Positions 16,099 to 23,346 of a stretch of DNA of 64,000 nt are shown here, one piece after another. Numbering within the stretch: the first letter of the stretch is position 1; each line of letters begins with the position of its first letter. The notes under the pieces are model-generated. The model worked only from the letters and a program-made list of their open reading frames with translations, made no database searches and was not told the DNA's origin. Source of the DNA: Ruminococcaceae bacterium UBA4871 (lineage in GTDB: Bacteria; Bacillota; Clostridia; Oscillospirales; Acutalibacteraceae). The position numbers were made by a program, and so were the translations under genes. The stretch spans positions 69,504-133,503 of the forward strand of contig DHDR01000019.1 of NCBI GenBank assembly GCA_002399445.1. The letters are read 5' to 3'.

Positions 16099-16992
16099 TT
16101 ATCCGAGTTTTGCCCTGGGGTGGCAATGCTTATAAACCTCTTTTACATGATCATTTAAAAAGTGAAGATACACCTGTGTGGATGAAATATCTGCATGACC
16201 AAGCATATGCTGAAGATCCTTCAGGTCAGCGCCGTTTTCAAGCAAATGGAGTGCAAAAGAATGGCGCAGTGTATGAGGTGTAATTTCCTTCGTAATGCCA
16301 GCTAGTTCTGTATATCCTTTTATAATTTTCCAAAAGCCCTGACGCGTAAGCCGATGTCCATTAAGATTTGTAAATAAAGCGTGGTTTTCTTCTGGTTCTA
16401 CAATGATACGGCGTACACGATAAATATAATCTGAAACGGCAGTAACTGCTTCTGGATAAATTGGGATTGACCTCTCCCCTCTCTCATTATGGCAGGAGAG
16501 GATTGCTGTGTGCAGGTTGATATCTTCCACATCTAAATTTACCAGTTCAGTAACGCGGATTCCAGTAGCATACAGTAACTCAAGCATTGCTTTATCACGA
16601 CAGCCTTTGGGCTGTTTAATATCTGGTTGAGCAAGTAACAATTCAATTTCGCTGCCACTAAGAATTTCCGGAAGTTTTTGTGGCCCTTTTTTTAATTTAA
16701 CTCCCTTCGCCGGATTACTGGTTGCTTCTCCATTAAGAATTAAAAACTGATAAAAGCAACGAATTGAAGCTGTATGCCTTGTAATCGTAGCCGTCGATTT
16801 TCGTTGTTTGCGCAGATGCGCTACATATTCTTCAATCGTTTCCATTGTTGCAAATGCCGGTGACTGAATATGTTTGGTTTGTAGAAAATGCAAATAATCG
16901 ACTGTGTCGCGAAGATAAGAATCGAATGTATTGGGAGATACCCGTTTGACATCTGAAAGATATGTGCCAAACTCAGAACAGTAATCTTTCAT
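16099..16992 (-). CDS. XerD-like tyrosine recombinase lacking the usual active-site lysine
   Basis: A 297-residue protein of normal XerD size with the core-binding domain (about 3-90) and catalytic domain. Arg146 (ATGIRVTELV), His240/Arg243 (HTLRHSFALHL), His266 (LGHADISSTQ) and Tyr275 (VYLHF) are present. The beta-hairpin that normally reads GKGxKER is replaced by HNERGERSIP, which puts Asn where the general-acid lysine should be. It may therefore be weakened, need a partner, or use another residue. The gene lies 16 bases downstream of spoIIM in one operon, an order often seen in Clostridia. It has a fair ribosome binding site (AAGGAGAAATT). Confidence 0.9.
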   Translation of the reverse strand: MKDYCSEFGTYLSDVKRVSPNTFDSYLRDTVDYLHFLQTKHIQSPAFATMETIEEYVAHLRKQRKSTATITRHTASIRCFYQFLILNGEATSNPAKGVKLKKGPQKLPEILSGSEIELLLAQPDIKQPKGCRDKAMLELLYATGIRVTELVNLDVEDINLHTAILSCHNERGERSIPIYPEAVTAVSDYIYRVRRIIVEPEENHALFTNLNGHRLTRQGFWKIIKGYTELAGITKEITPHTLRHSFALHLLENGADLKDLQHMLGHADISSTQVYLHFLNDHVKEVYKHCHPRAKLG

Positions 16993-17008
16993 AATTTCTC
17001 CTTCCTTT

Positions 17009-17650
17009 TTAAAGCAAAGCTATCATAAACTTTGCAATCGTCCAAGCAAGTAATGCATCCAAACCAGCACCCAAAAAGATAAGTATCAACACATGGGTAA
17101 ACTGTGAAACGTAATTTAAAAATTTAGGGGTTTCTCCCTTTTTGGAAAGACTAGCACGAGAAAGTATACGTGAAAAAATCAATGCATTTTTAGTGGCCAA
17201 AATAATTGCAAAACAGCTGCAATAAGCACCCGGCAGCAAAATAATTGCGTAAAAAAGTCCACCATGAAAACCAAAAGCCGAATATAAATAACCCGCTGTC
17301 ATACCAAGACCGATTCCACGAATAAATGGAATTAATGGCACCAAAAATGCGCCCCAAACAGACAGTCCAAACAAAAAACATATCAAAACAAATAAAAACG
17401 AAGATGCCAATGATGCACCAAAAACAGATAATGCAGATGTGCTACTCCGTAATGTATAATTGCTGTTAAATATGAAGTCCAATTTTTTGAGGATATCTAG
17501 AGACGCACTTCTGGAAAGTAAAGAACCACACACCACTCCGATTAAAAGTACAATAGCAAATGTAACTTGGATTCGGTTTTGTGAAAGAGAATCTTTTAGT
17601 TCAGTCTTGTCCGGCAAAGAACTGGAAAGATGCTGAAGAATAATTTTCAT
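17009..17650 (-). CDS. spoIIM: Stage II sporulation protein M family membrane protein
   Basis: A 213-residue protein with about five or six membrane helices, matching the SpoIIM family; in Bacillus, SpoIIM works with SpoIID and SpoIIP in peptidoglycan remodelling during engulfment. Family-like parts are the N-terminal helix TFAIVLLIGVVCGSLLSRS and the glycine-rich FIRGIGLGMTAGYLYSAFGFHGGLFYAIILLPGAY (written here only as landmarks around residues 115-150). The ATG at 17650 follows AAGGAAGG; a longer in-frame reading to 17710 has no ribosome binding site. The gene heads an operon with the xerD-like gene and has a promoter at 17730-17758. Confidence 0.88.
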   Translation of the reverse strand: MKIILQHLSSSLPDKTELKDSLSQNRIQVTFAIVLLIGVVCGSLLSRSASLDILKKLDFIFNSNYTLRSSTSALSVFGASLASSFLFVLICFLFGLSVWGAFLVPLIPFIRGIGLGMTAGYLYSAFGFHGGLFYAIILLPGAYCSCFAIILATKNALIFSRILSRASLSKKGETPKFLNYVSQFTHVLILIFLGAGLDALLAWTIAKFMIALL

Positions 17651-17729
17651 AAATACTGCCTTCCTTTTCATAAGCTTATCCAAAACAAACTTATGAGGTC
17701 CAGACAGCAAATATACCTTTTGATCCTTT

Positions 17730-17758
17730 ACTATATACTAATTTTTTGTGCGTTTCAA
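17730..17758 (-). promoter_or_regulatory. Sigma-A-type promoter of spoIIM-xerD-like operon
   Basis: On the minus strand TTGAAA (17758-17753), a 17-base spacer and TATAGT (17735-17730). It is about 80 bases upstream of the spoIIM ATG. Confidence 0.65.
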
Positions 17759-17888
17759 CCGATTGTGAAAATTTTTTGAAATTTTATGCATGCTGTACAG
17801 AATTATACATTATATATTAGGTGGCCTTATAAGCATTATGTAAACGAATGCATATTCATATTTTTGCAGTAAAAATAAAATATATGCA

Positions 17889-17928
17889 TAAAAATGCATT
17901 CGCATACATTGCTGTATACGAATGCATT
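17889..17928 (-). terminator. Terminator-like hairpin downstream of scfB
   Basis: Arms 17893-17907 and 17914-17928 (AATGCATTCGCATAC versus GTATACGAATGCATT) form a 15-bp stem with one mismatch around ATTGCT. Read on the minus strand, TTTTTA follows. It lies 42 bases after the scfB stop and probably ends the operon. Confidence 0.7.
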
Positions 17929-17969
17929 ATCATACTTGATGTTTTATAGCTTTTAGAATTTTACTCTGC

Positions 17970-19331
17970 TCATTCTGCCATTGCTGCTTGAATCATGATT
18001 GCGCATTCCAGACGTTTTTGTTCCAGCTTACAAGTGATTTTATGTGGCTTCAAAATATTGCGCTCATATTTGTAGTTATTAGCATTGCAGCCACCGCTGC
18101 AATAAAATTTTGCCCAGCAGTTTTTGCAATCTTCTTTTGTATAAACATTCGCTGCCGCAAAACGGTTTTTCATATCATGATCATAGGTACCATCCAGTAC
18201 ATTGCCCATAATCCATTGATCATCGCCTACGAACTGATGGCAGGGGAAAATTTCGCCTGTTGGCGTAATCGCAACATATTCATTTCCGCAGCTGCAGCCA
18301 CGCAAGCGTTTAATCGCACATGGTCCTTGATTTAAATCAATCATAAAATGGAAAAAGTTAAAGCACTTCCCTGCCTTCTTCTTTTCAATCATAATATTTG
18401 CCAAATGTTCATATTCTTTAAATACAACAGGCAAATCTTCTTCCTGAATGGAATAGTCCAGTTGAGGATCAGATACAACAGGTTCCACAGATATTTGATC
18501 GAAACCAAGACGTTCCATTTCCAAAATATCGTTTGTAAAATCAAGGTTATGTTTTGTGAAAGTTCCGCGCACATAATATTCCTTGTCTCCTCTGCCGGCG
18601 ACCAGCTTTTGAAACTTCGGAACAATCCTGTCATACGAGCCGGTCTTGCCATCTGGGCAGACACGAAGACGGTCATTGACTTCTTTGCGTCCATCTAAAG
18701 AAAGGATACAATTGGACATTTCACGATTAATAAAATTAATTTTGTCATCATTCAGTAGCATTCCATTTGTTGTAATTGTAAAGCGAAAATTCTTGTTATA
18801 TTTCTTCTCCAAGCTGCGGGCATATTGAACCGTCTGCTTCACGACATCAAAGTTCATCAATGGTTCCCCACCAAAAAAGTCAACTTCCAAATTATGACGA
18901 TTCGCGGATTGCTGAATCAAAAAGTCGATGGCAGCTTTTGCAACTTTAAAGGGCATGAGCATACGGCCTTTTCCAAAATCTCCTTGCGCTGCAAAGCAAT
19001 AAGCACAGCGTAAATTACAATCATGCGCGATATTCAGACACATAGATTTGATAGGTGCATCTTTCATCATCCCGGCAAATTTTCCATAATCATCGGAAGA
19101 AAACAGTTGCCCCTTTTCCTGCAGTTCCAGTAATTCGCGGTAAGCCTCATTCAATGTAGAGTCATCATATTTTTCAGACAATGCATTTTTTGCTGCAGCC
19201 GGCATTTTTGCTGGGACATGGTCATCCAGATAATCCAGCAAATCATACGGAGCCGGATCAAACAGATGGACAGCACCGGAGTTAGTATCCAGTACAATAT
19301 GAAAACCATTCAACGTATACTTGTGTATCAT
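17970..19331 (-). CDS. scfB: SCIFF peptide radical SAM maturase (thioether-forming)
   Basis: A radical SAM/SPASM enzyme that installs cysteine-derived thioether crosslinks in the SCIFF precursor. The 453-residue product starts with the family-typical MIHKYTLNGFHIVLD leader-binding region, carries the CxxxCxxC iron-sulfur motif at C105, C109 and C112 (CNLRCAYC), the SFGGEP-equivalent FFGGEPLMNF, and a C-terminal SPASM domain rich in Cys (RGCSCGNEYVAI, FPCHQF, CKNCWAKFYCSGGC) for auxiliary clusters. The homologous CteB has been structurally characterised in Clostridium thermocellum. scfA lies 103 bases upstream, with a hairpin between them. No dedicated exporter or peptidase gene is adjacent. 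Confidence 0.96.
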   Translation of the reverse strand: MIHKYTLNGFHIVLDTNSGAVHLFDPAPYDLLDYLDDHVPAKMPAAAKNALSEKYDDSTLNEAYRELLELQEKGQLFSSDDYGKFAGMMKDAPIKSMCLNIAHDCNLRCAYCFAAQGDFGKGRMLMPFKVAKAAIDFLIQQSANRHNLEVDFFGGEPLMNFDVVKQTVQYARSLEKKYNKNFRFTITTNGMLLNDDKINFINREMSNCILSLDGRKEVNDRLRVCPDGKTGSYDRIVPKFQKLVAGRGDKEYYVRGTFTKHNLDFTNDILEMERLGFDQISVEPVVSDPQLDYSIQEEDLPVVFKEYEHLANIMIEKKKAGKCFNFFHFMIDLNQGPCAIKRLRGCSCGNEYVAITPTGEIFPCHQFVGDDQWIMGNVLDGTYDHDMKNRFAAANVYTKEDCKNCWAKFYCSGGCNANNYKYERNILKPHKITCKLEQKRLECAIMIQAAMAE

Positions 19332-19361
19332 GTTTTACAAAACTCCATTTTTACAAAAATT

Positions 19362-19386
19362 AAGGGACAGACAACGCCTGTCCCTT
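19362..19386 (-). terminator. Hairpin between scfA and scfB (partial terminator)
   Basis: AAGGGACAG (19362-19370) pairs with CTGTCCCTT (19378-19386), a perfect 9-bp stem with a 7-base loop; on the minus strand AATTTTTG follows. Its position suggests that most transcripts end after the peptide gene and only some continue into the maturase gene. Confidence 0.75.
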
Positions 19387-19434
19387 TTGCTCGTTTAGAT
19401 TTGACAGAAAATTCTATCGGATTCTAACAATCCC

Positions 19435-19581
19435 TCAGCGATTTTTATTTTCGCATCTCTGGTTTGCTACTGTACAGGACACTTTACATGCAGACTGGCA
19501 GGAAGCCTGGCACTCACCACAGCCGCCCTTGACACAGCTCTCTTTTAAATTAGCCTGATTTAGAGTTTTAATCTGTTTCAT
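19435..19581 (-). CDS. scfA: SCIFF ranthipeptide precursor
   Basis: A 48-residue precursor of the 'six cysteines in forty-five residues' family, too short for many gene finders. It has the conserved start MKQIKTLNQANL, then Cys at 16, 21, 24, 28, 32, 36 and 43, with the core CGECQASCQSACKVSCTVAN. Positions 21-43 match the six canonical cysteines; C16 is an additional one. Known biology: the maturase joins Cys sulfurs to other residues, and in some clostridia these peptides have been linked to quorum sensing. The weak AAAGG ribosome binding site lies about 11 bases upstream. The gene sits after yajC and a DUF3792 gene, the usual clostridial setting. Confidence 0.95.
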   Translation of the reverse strand: MKQIKTLNQANLKESCVKGGCGECQASCQSACKVSCTVANQRCENKNR

Positions 19582-19647
19582 GGATTCTACCGACCTTTCA
19601 TCTGATATTTATTTTATTATAACACACATAAACATTAAAGAAAAGTC

Positions 19648-20058
19648 TTATCTGATTTTTTGGTGGTGGCACATTGCCAAGTAACCGCCCAGAGAACCAG
19701 CAAGAACCATAACCAGCATCCGTGTAAAGGAGGACATGCCGGTTACATCATGTGCATTTGCTACTCCCCCAATCAAGCAAAGAAGAAACAGCAGGAACCC
19801 ACAACATGCGCCCAAAAGCAATCCGCGTTTATGGCTGATCTTGGCAGCCAAACATCCAGAAAAGAAAGCACTAACCCCACAAATAATCATAATTAAAGGC
19901 TGCAAAAAATCCTGTGGCAGTTTACCGCTTGTTTGAATAACAGCAGCAGAAATCAACAATAACACTGTGCAGATGGCAGCTCCGCTAACAATGCCTATCA
20001 TTAATGAACGTAGCAGCATCATTCCTGGTTTCATAGTAATCATCCTGACACTTTTCAT
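19648..20058 (-). CDS. TIGR04086/DUF3792 family membrane protein
   Basis: A 136-residue protein with four predicted membrane helices (starting SLMIGIVSGAAICTVLLLISAAV, then IMIICGVSAFFSGCLAAKI, GLLLGACCGFLLFLLCLIGGV and MLVMVLAGSLGGYLAMC). The arrangement matches small proteins annotated TIGR04086/DUF3792, which in Clostridia lie beside yajC and the SCIFF genes. Function is unknown; a role in secretion or in the SCIFF pathway is speculative. A strong AGGGAGGAA precedes the ATG. It is probably cotranscribed with yajC, 90 bases upstream. Confidence 0.8.
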   Translation of the reverse strand: MKSVRMITMKPGMMLLRSLMIGIVSGAAICTVLLLISAAVIQTSGKLPQDFLQPLIMIICGVSAFFSGCLAAKISHKRGLLLGACCGFLLFLLCLIGGVANAHDVTGMSSFTRMLVMVLAGSLGGYLAMCHHQKIR

Positions 20059-20148
20059 AAAAATTCCTCCCTCACACTATCTTATACAGAAAATAGTATG
20101 AAGGAGGTAACCCTAATATGCATAAAAGCAGTAAGACTAATGAATATC

Positions 20149-20589
20149 TCAGCTTTTATTCTTTTTGTCTTTGTTCTCAATTTCCGCAACGTCGTCATCG
20201 CTGGAATTCTTTTTCCCAAACAATTTTCTCTTTTTGGGGGGTTGTTCTGCCGGTTCATCATGGACAGTATCCACACTGCCAATAGCCCAGCGCTTAATAC
20301 GCATTTTTGCACGATCTGTGCCGGTTTCAATCACTAATGTATTGTTGTCTTCTTTAATGCCAACAATGCGGCCGCATATACCGCCAATCGTAGTAATGTC
20401 ATCGCCAATTTGTGCATTTTTACGCATAGTATCTTCTTCCTTGCGCTTTTTGTTCTGTGGACGAATCATGAGAAGCCACATCACGACAAACAGAAGAATA
20501 AGTGGAAGGAATAGGCTCATCATTGCACCTGCGCCACTGGTGCCAGCTGAGCTGCCAGTTGTAGTCGCAAGGGTAACAGGATTAATCAT
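20149..20589 (-). CDS. yajC: Preprotein translocase subunit YajC
   Basis: A single-span inner-membrane accessory of the SecYEG-DF translocon. The 146-residue product has a Ser/Gly-rich N-terminus, one membrane helix (LFLPLILLFVVMWLLMI), then the hallmark RPQNKKRKEE and the small cytoplasmic domain with GDDITTIGGICGRI. A Lys/Asp-rich tail of about 45 residues is longer than in most relatives. Two starts are possible: TTG at 20598 close to GGAGG, or ATG at 20589 with a long spacing; the ATG is listed. queA-tgt-yajC order is common in bacteria. Confidence 0.93.
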   Translation of the reverse strand: MINPVTLATTTGSSAGTSGAGAMMSLFLPLILLFVVMWLLMIRPQNKKRKEEDTMRKNAQIGDDITTIGGICGRIVGIKEDNNTLVIETGTDRAKMRIKRWAIGSVDTVHDEPAEQPPKKRKLFGKKNSSDDDVAEIENKDKKNKS

Positions 20590-20691
20590 AATATTCAATG
20601 CACCTCCAAATTAGTGATTATATTATACCAATATACAGACAAGCTTGCAAGGAAAAATCATAAAAGTTCATCAAAAATACATTTTAGACAA

Positions 20692-21828
20692 TCATATGCG
20701 TCTACCAACAGCTTCAATATTTTCACGATAAAACGTTTCAAAACGGCCTTGATCCAGCGCAGTACGAATTTTTTCTAAAAAAGTATTGTAAAAATAAAGA
20801 TTATGAAGAACCATAAGACGCATTCCGAGCATTTCACCGGATTTAAGCAGATGATGAATATAAGCACGGGTAAAATGCTGGCAAGTTGGGCACTGACACC
20901 CCTCCTCCAGAGGGCGCTGATCCAGTTCATATTTTGCATTTATTAAATTCCGAATACCTTCCATTGTGAAAGCATGTCCATGACGAGCGTTGCGCGTGGG
21001 CATGACACAGTCAAAAATATCAACACCGCGGCGCACACATTCCAGAATATTAGCAGGTGTTCCTACCCCCATCAGGTAACGCGGTTTTTCTTTTGGCAGA
21101 TATGGGTTCAGTACCTCCAGTACGTGATACATCAACTCTGTACTTTCCCCTACTGCTAATCCGCCAATAGCATAACCAGGCAAGTCCAGTTCTGCAATCT
21201 GCTTCATATGCTCAACTCGCAAATCATCATAGATGCTCCCCTGGTTAATTCCCCAAAGCTGCTGCTGCCGGTTCAGCGTTTCCGGTAAGGAATTCAGCCG
21301 ATCCATCTCTGCCTTGCAGCGGTAAAGCCAGCGGGTTGTCCGTGCTACTGAATGTTTGGCATAATCATATTCAGCTGGATTCTGCATACATTCATCAAAG
21401 GCCATTGCAATGGTGCTGCCAAGGTGAGACTGAATCCGCATGCTTTCTTCCGGTCCCATAAAGATTTTATGTCCGTCAATATGGGAGGCAAATGTTACGC
21501 CCGCTTCTGTAATGTCACGAAGCTTTGCCAAAGAAAAGACTTGGAATCCTCCACTATCTGTTAAAATGGGCCCGTCCCACTGCGTAAATTTGTGCAGGCC
21601 GCCAAGCTGATATACCTGCTCATCCCCCGGGCGCAAATGCAGATGATAAGTGTTGCAGAGTTGAACCTGACAGTGGACTTCTTTCAGATCTAATGCAGAA
21701 ACACCGCCTTTAATGGCACCGGCGGTCGCTACATTCATAAATGCAGGCATCTGGATAACGCCATGTGGAGTTTTATAGATTCCACGGCGAGCAGAGCCTT
21801 CTTGTTTGAGTAATTTATAAAAAGACAT
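20692..21828 (-). CDS. tgt: tRNA-guanine transglycosylase (Tgt)
   Basis: Tgt exchanges guanine-34 in GUN anticodons for preQ1, a step in queuosine synthesis; the tRNA-Asp in this window is a substrate type. The 378-residue product has the base-binding segment TDSGGFQVFSL, catalytic Asp in FDCVMPTRNARHG, YAIGGLAVGE, and the zinc site (CQCPTC followed by a later His in MRLMVLHNLYFY). The ATG at 21828 follows AAAAGGATT; an in-frame reading to 21858 would overlap queA without a better site. It follows queA by 26 bases. Confidence 0.97.
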   Translation of the reverse strand: MSFYKLLKQEGSARRGIYKTPHGVIQMPAFMNVATAGAIKGGVSALDLKEVHCQVQLCNTYHLHLRPGDEQVYQLGGLHKFTQWDGPILTDSGGFQVFSLAKLRDITEAGVTFASHIDGHKIFMGPEESMRIQSHLGSTIAMAFDECMQNPAEYDYAKHSVARTTRWLYRCKAEMDRLNSLPETLNRQQQLWGINQGSIYDDLRVEHMKQIAELDLPGYAIGGLAVGESTELMYHVLEVLNPYLPKEKPRYLMGVGTPANILECVRRGVDIFDCVMPTRNARHGHAFTMEGIRNLINAKYELDQRPLEEGCQCPTCQHFTRAYIHHLLKSGEMLGMRLMVLHNLYFYNTFLEKIRTALDQGRFETFYRENIEAVGRRI

Positions 21829-21854
21829 GACTTGTAATCCTTTTCTGTAAAATA

Positions 21855-22901
21855 TCAATAAATAAACATAGCATCCCCAAAGGAAAAAAATCGATACTTT
21901 TCCTGCACCGCAACTCGGTAAGCATTCATAATATGGTCATAGCCGGCAAGTGCACTTACCAGCATTATTAACGTGCTTTCCGGCAGATGAAAATTCGTAA
22001 TCAGGCCATCCAACACTTTAAACTGAAAGCCCGGATAAATAAAAATGTCTGTCCATCCTGAACTTTCTTTGATACATCCCTCTTTTGCGGCAACACTTTC
22101 CAATGTACGGCAACTAGTTGTACCAACAGCAATGACACGTCCCCCGGCCTTTTTCGTTTCATTGATGCTATCAGCCGTGCCTTTTGGCAGCATATAATGT
22201 TCTGAGTGCATTTTATGATCCGTAACTTTATCAGCTGTAACCGGACGGAATGTACCAAGCCCGACATGCAGCGTAACGAACTCAACTTTTACGCCCATAT
22301 CTTTTACTTTCTGAAGCAGCTCTTTTGTAAAGTGCAGGCCAGCCGTCGGCGCAGCAGCAGAACCGACTTCCCGAGAATAGACAGTCTGATAGCGTTCCTG
22401 ATCTTCAAGTTTTTTCTTAATATAGGGAGGCAGCGGCATCTGACCAATTTGGTCAAGGATAGCAAAGAAATTTCCACTATAGTTAAAGTGAACAATCCGA
22501 TTGCCGTCATCCTGCACAGCAATCACTTCTGCGGAAAGCAAACCTTCGCCGAATGTGAAATGTGTCCCGGGCTTTGCACGTTTGCCGGGCTTGCAGAGGA
22601 CCTCCCAAGTATCATTCCCGTGGTTTGTTAAAAGCAGAAATTCAACGCGGGCGCCGGTACCTTCTTTAATCCCATATATGCGGGCCGGCAGTACCCGGGA
22701 ATCGTTCAGTACCAAACAATCTCCTGGACGCAGCCAGTCTGTGATATTGTAAAAATGGCAATGTGAAATTTCCCCCGTATTCTTATTTAAAGTCATTAAG
22801 CGGGAAACATCTCGCGGTTCCACCGGGGTCTGTGCAATGAGTTCTTTCGGCAAGTTGTAGTAAAAATCTTTTGTATGCAAATTATGAACATCAATTCCCA
22901 T
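21855..22901 (-). CDS. queA: S-adenosylmethionine:tRNA ribosyltransferase-isomerase (QueA)
   Basis: QueA transfers and isomerises the ribosyl group of SAM onto preQ1-tRNA to form epoxyqueuosine. The 348-residue product has the typical N-terminus (FYYNLPKELIAQTPVEPRDVSRL), the LNDSRVLPARIYG motif, SAAAPTAGLHFT, HVGLGTFRPV and FHLPESTLIMLVSALAG. AGGAGA lies before the ATG. It is the first gene of the queA-tgt-yajC-DUF3792-scfA-scfB series, which runs divergently from the riboswitch-controlled asd operon. Confidence 0.97.
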   Translation of the reverse strand: MGIDVHNLHTKDFYYNLPKELIAQTPVEPRDVSRLMTLNKNTGEISHCHFYNITDWLRPGDCLVLNDSRVLPARIYGIKEGTGARVEFLLLTNHGNDTWEVLCKPGKRAKPGTHFTFGEGLLSAEVIAVQDDGNRIVHFNYSGNFFAILDQIGQMPLPPYIKKKLEDQERYQTVYSREVGSAAAPTAGLHFTKELLQKVKDMGVKVEFVTLHVGLGTFRPVTADKVTDHKMHSEHYMLPKGTADSINETKKAGGRVIAVGTTSCRTLESVAAKEGCIKESSGWTDIFIYPGFQFKVLDGLITNFHLPESTLIMLVSALAGYDHIMNAYRVAVQEKYRFFSFGDAMFIY

Positions 22902-23021
22902 ATTTTGGTTCTCCTAAATATAAATTTTATAACATTATTTTAAAAAAAATTAAAAATCATTTTGAAAGTCAATTACTAAGCATATTTCACACAAAAACAG
23001 TCTTACTTTATTATAAATAAA

Positions 23022-23050
23022 TTGACATCCTATAGCAAGTCTGGTATGAT
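23022..23050 (+). promoter_or_regulatory. Consensus promoter of the asd-dapA-dapB operon
   Basis: TTGACA (23022-23027), a 17-base spacer, TATGAT (23045-23050). The transcript would begin right at the 5' edge of the lysine riboswitch. Confidence 0.9.
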
Positions 23051-23057
23051 AGGCAAA

Positions 23058-23221
23058 GATAGAGGCGCGAGTTTAAAAAGTAACGGACAAGAGGCTGCCA
23101 AAGCCGGTGAGGGTTTGTGAAAGGAAAGCTCGCCGAAGGAGCAGTGTGGCATACTGGATTCTGGTTGTGTCTGCAAAAAGCAGTTCAACTGTCGTCATAG
23201 AAATTATGATGGAGCGCTATC
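23058..23221 (+). promoter_or_regulatory. Lysine riboswitch (L box)
   Basis: An aptamer of about 165 nt that senses lysine. P1 can form between GATAG (23058-23062) and CTATC (23217-23221). Conserved pieces appear in order: AGAGGCGCGAG, AAAAAGTAA, the GGTGAGGG...CTCGCCGAAGGAG helix, CTGCAAAAAGCAG, GTCATAG with the opposing TTATGATGG, and GGAGCGCTATC. A terminator follows at 23268-23296, so lysine binding should end transcription before asd. This is a typical placement in Firmicutes. Confidence 0.93.
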
Positions 23222-23267
23222 GGCGGAAAAGCAGAGCTTTTGCCGAACCACTCTATTATAAGGAAAT

Positions 23268-23296
23268 GACGGCCGGTTTGCAACCGGTCTTTTTCA
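23268..23296 (+). terminator. Riboswitch-controlled terminator before asd
   Basis: GGCCGGTT (23271-23278) pairs with AACCGGTC (23282-23289), allowing one non-Watson-Crick end pair, with loop TGC and a TTTTT tract. It is the expression platform of the lysine riboswitch. Confidence 0.85.
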
Positions 23297-23346
23297 TTTA
23301 TTGCTTGAATTCTATCTTTTCATATTCTTGAGGGGGCTTATGCAAA

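Larger units (their letters stand above)
17651..17969. other. Intergenic region between spoIIM and scfB
   Basis: This AT-rich 319-base stretch holds no credible gene. It contains the spoIIM promoter (17730-17758, minus strand), the terminator-like hairpin of the SCIFF operon (17889-17928) and three copies of CGAATGCAT or its complement (17845-17853, 17894-17902, 17919-17927). Confidence 0.7.

Noticed and set aside
17845..17928. CRISPR-like repeat cluster
   Set aside because: The repeated unit is only 9 bp, orientation differs and spacing is irregular; no cas genes are present.
20165..20614. A 149-codon plus-strand frame antisense to yajC
   Set aside because: It lies fully opposite a well-supported gene, has no family resemblance and no ribosome binding site.
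22206..22631. A 141-codon plus-strand frame antisense to queA
   Set aside because: Shadow of queA; its composition is untypical of a protein and no start signal is present.
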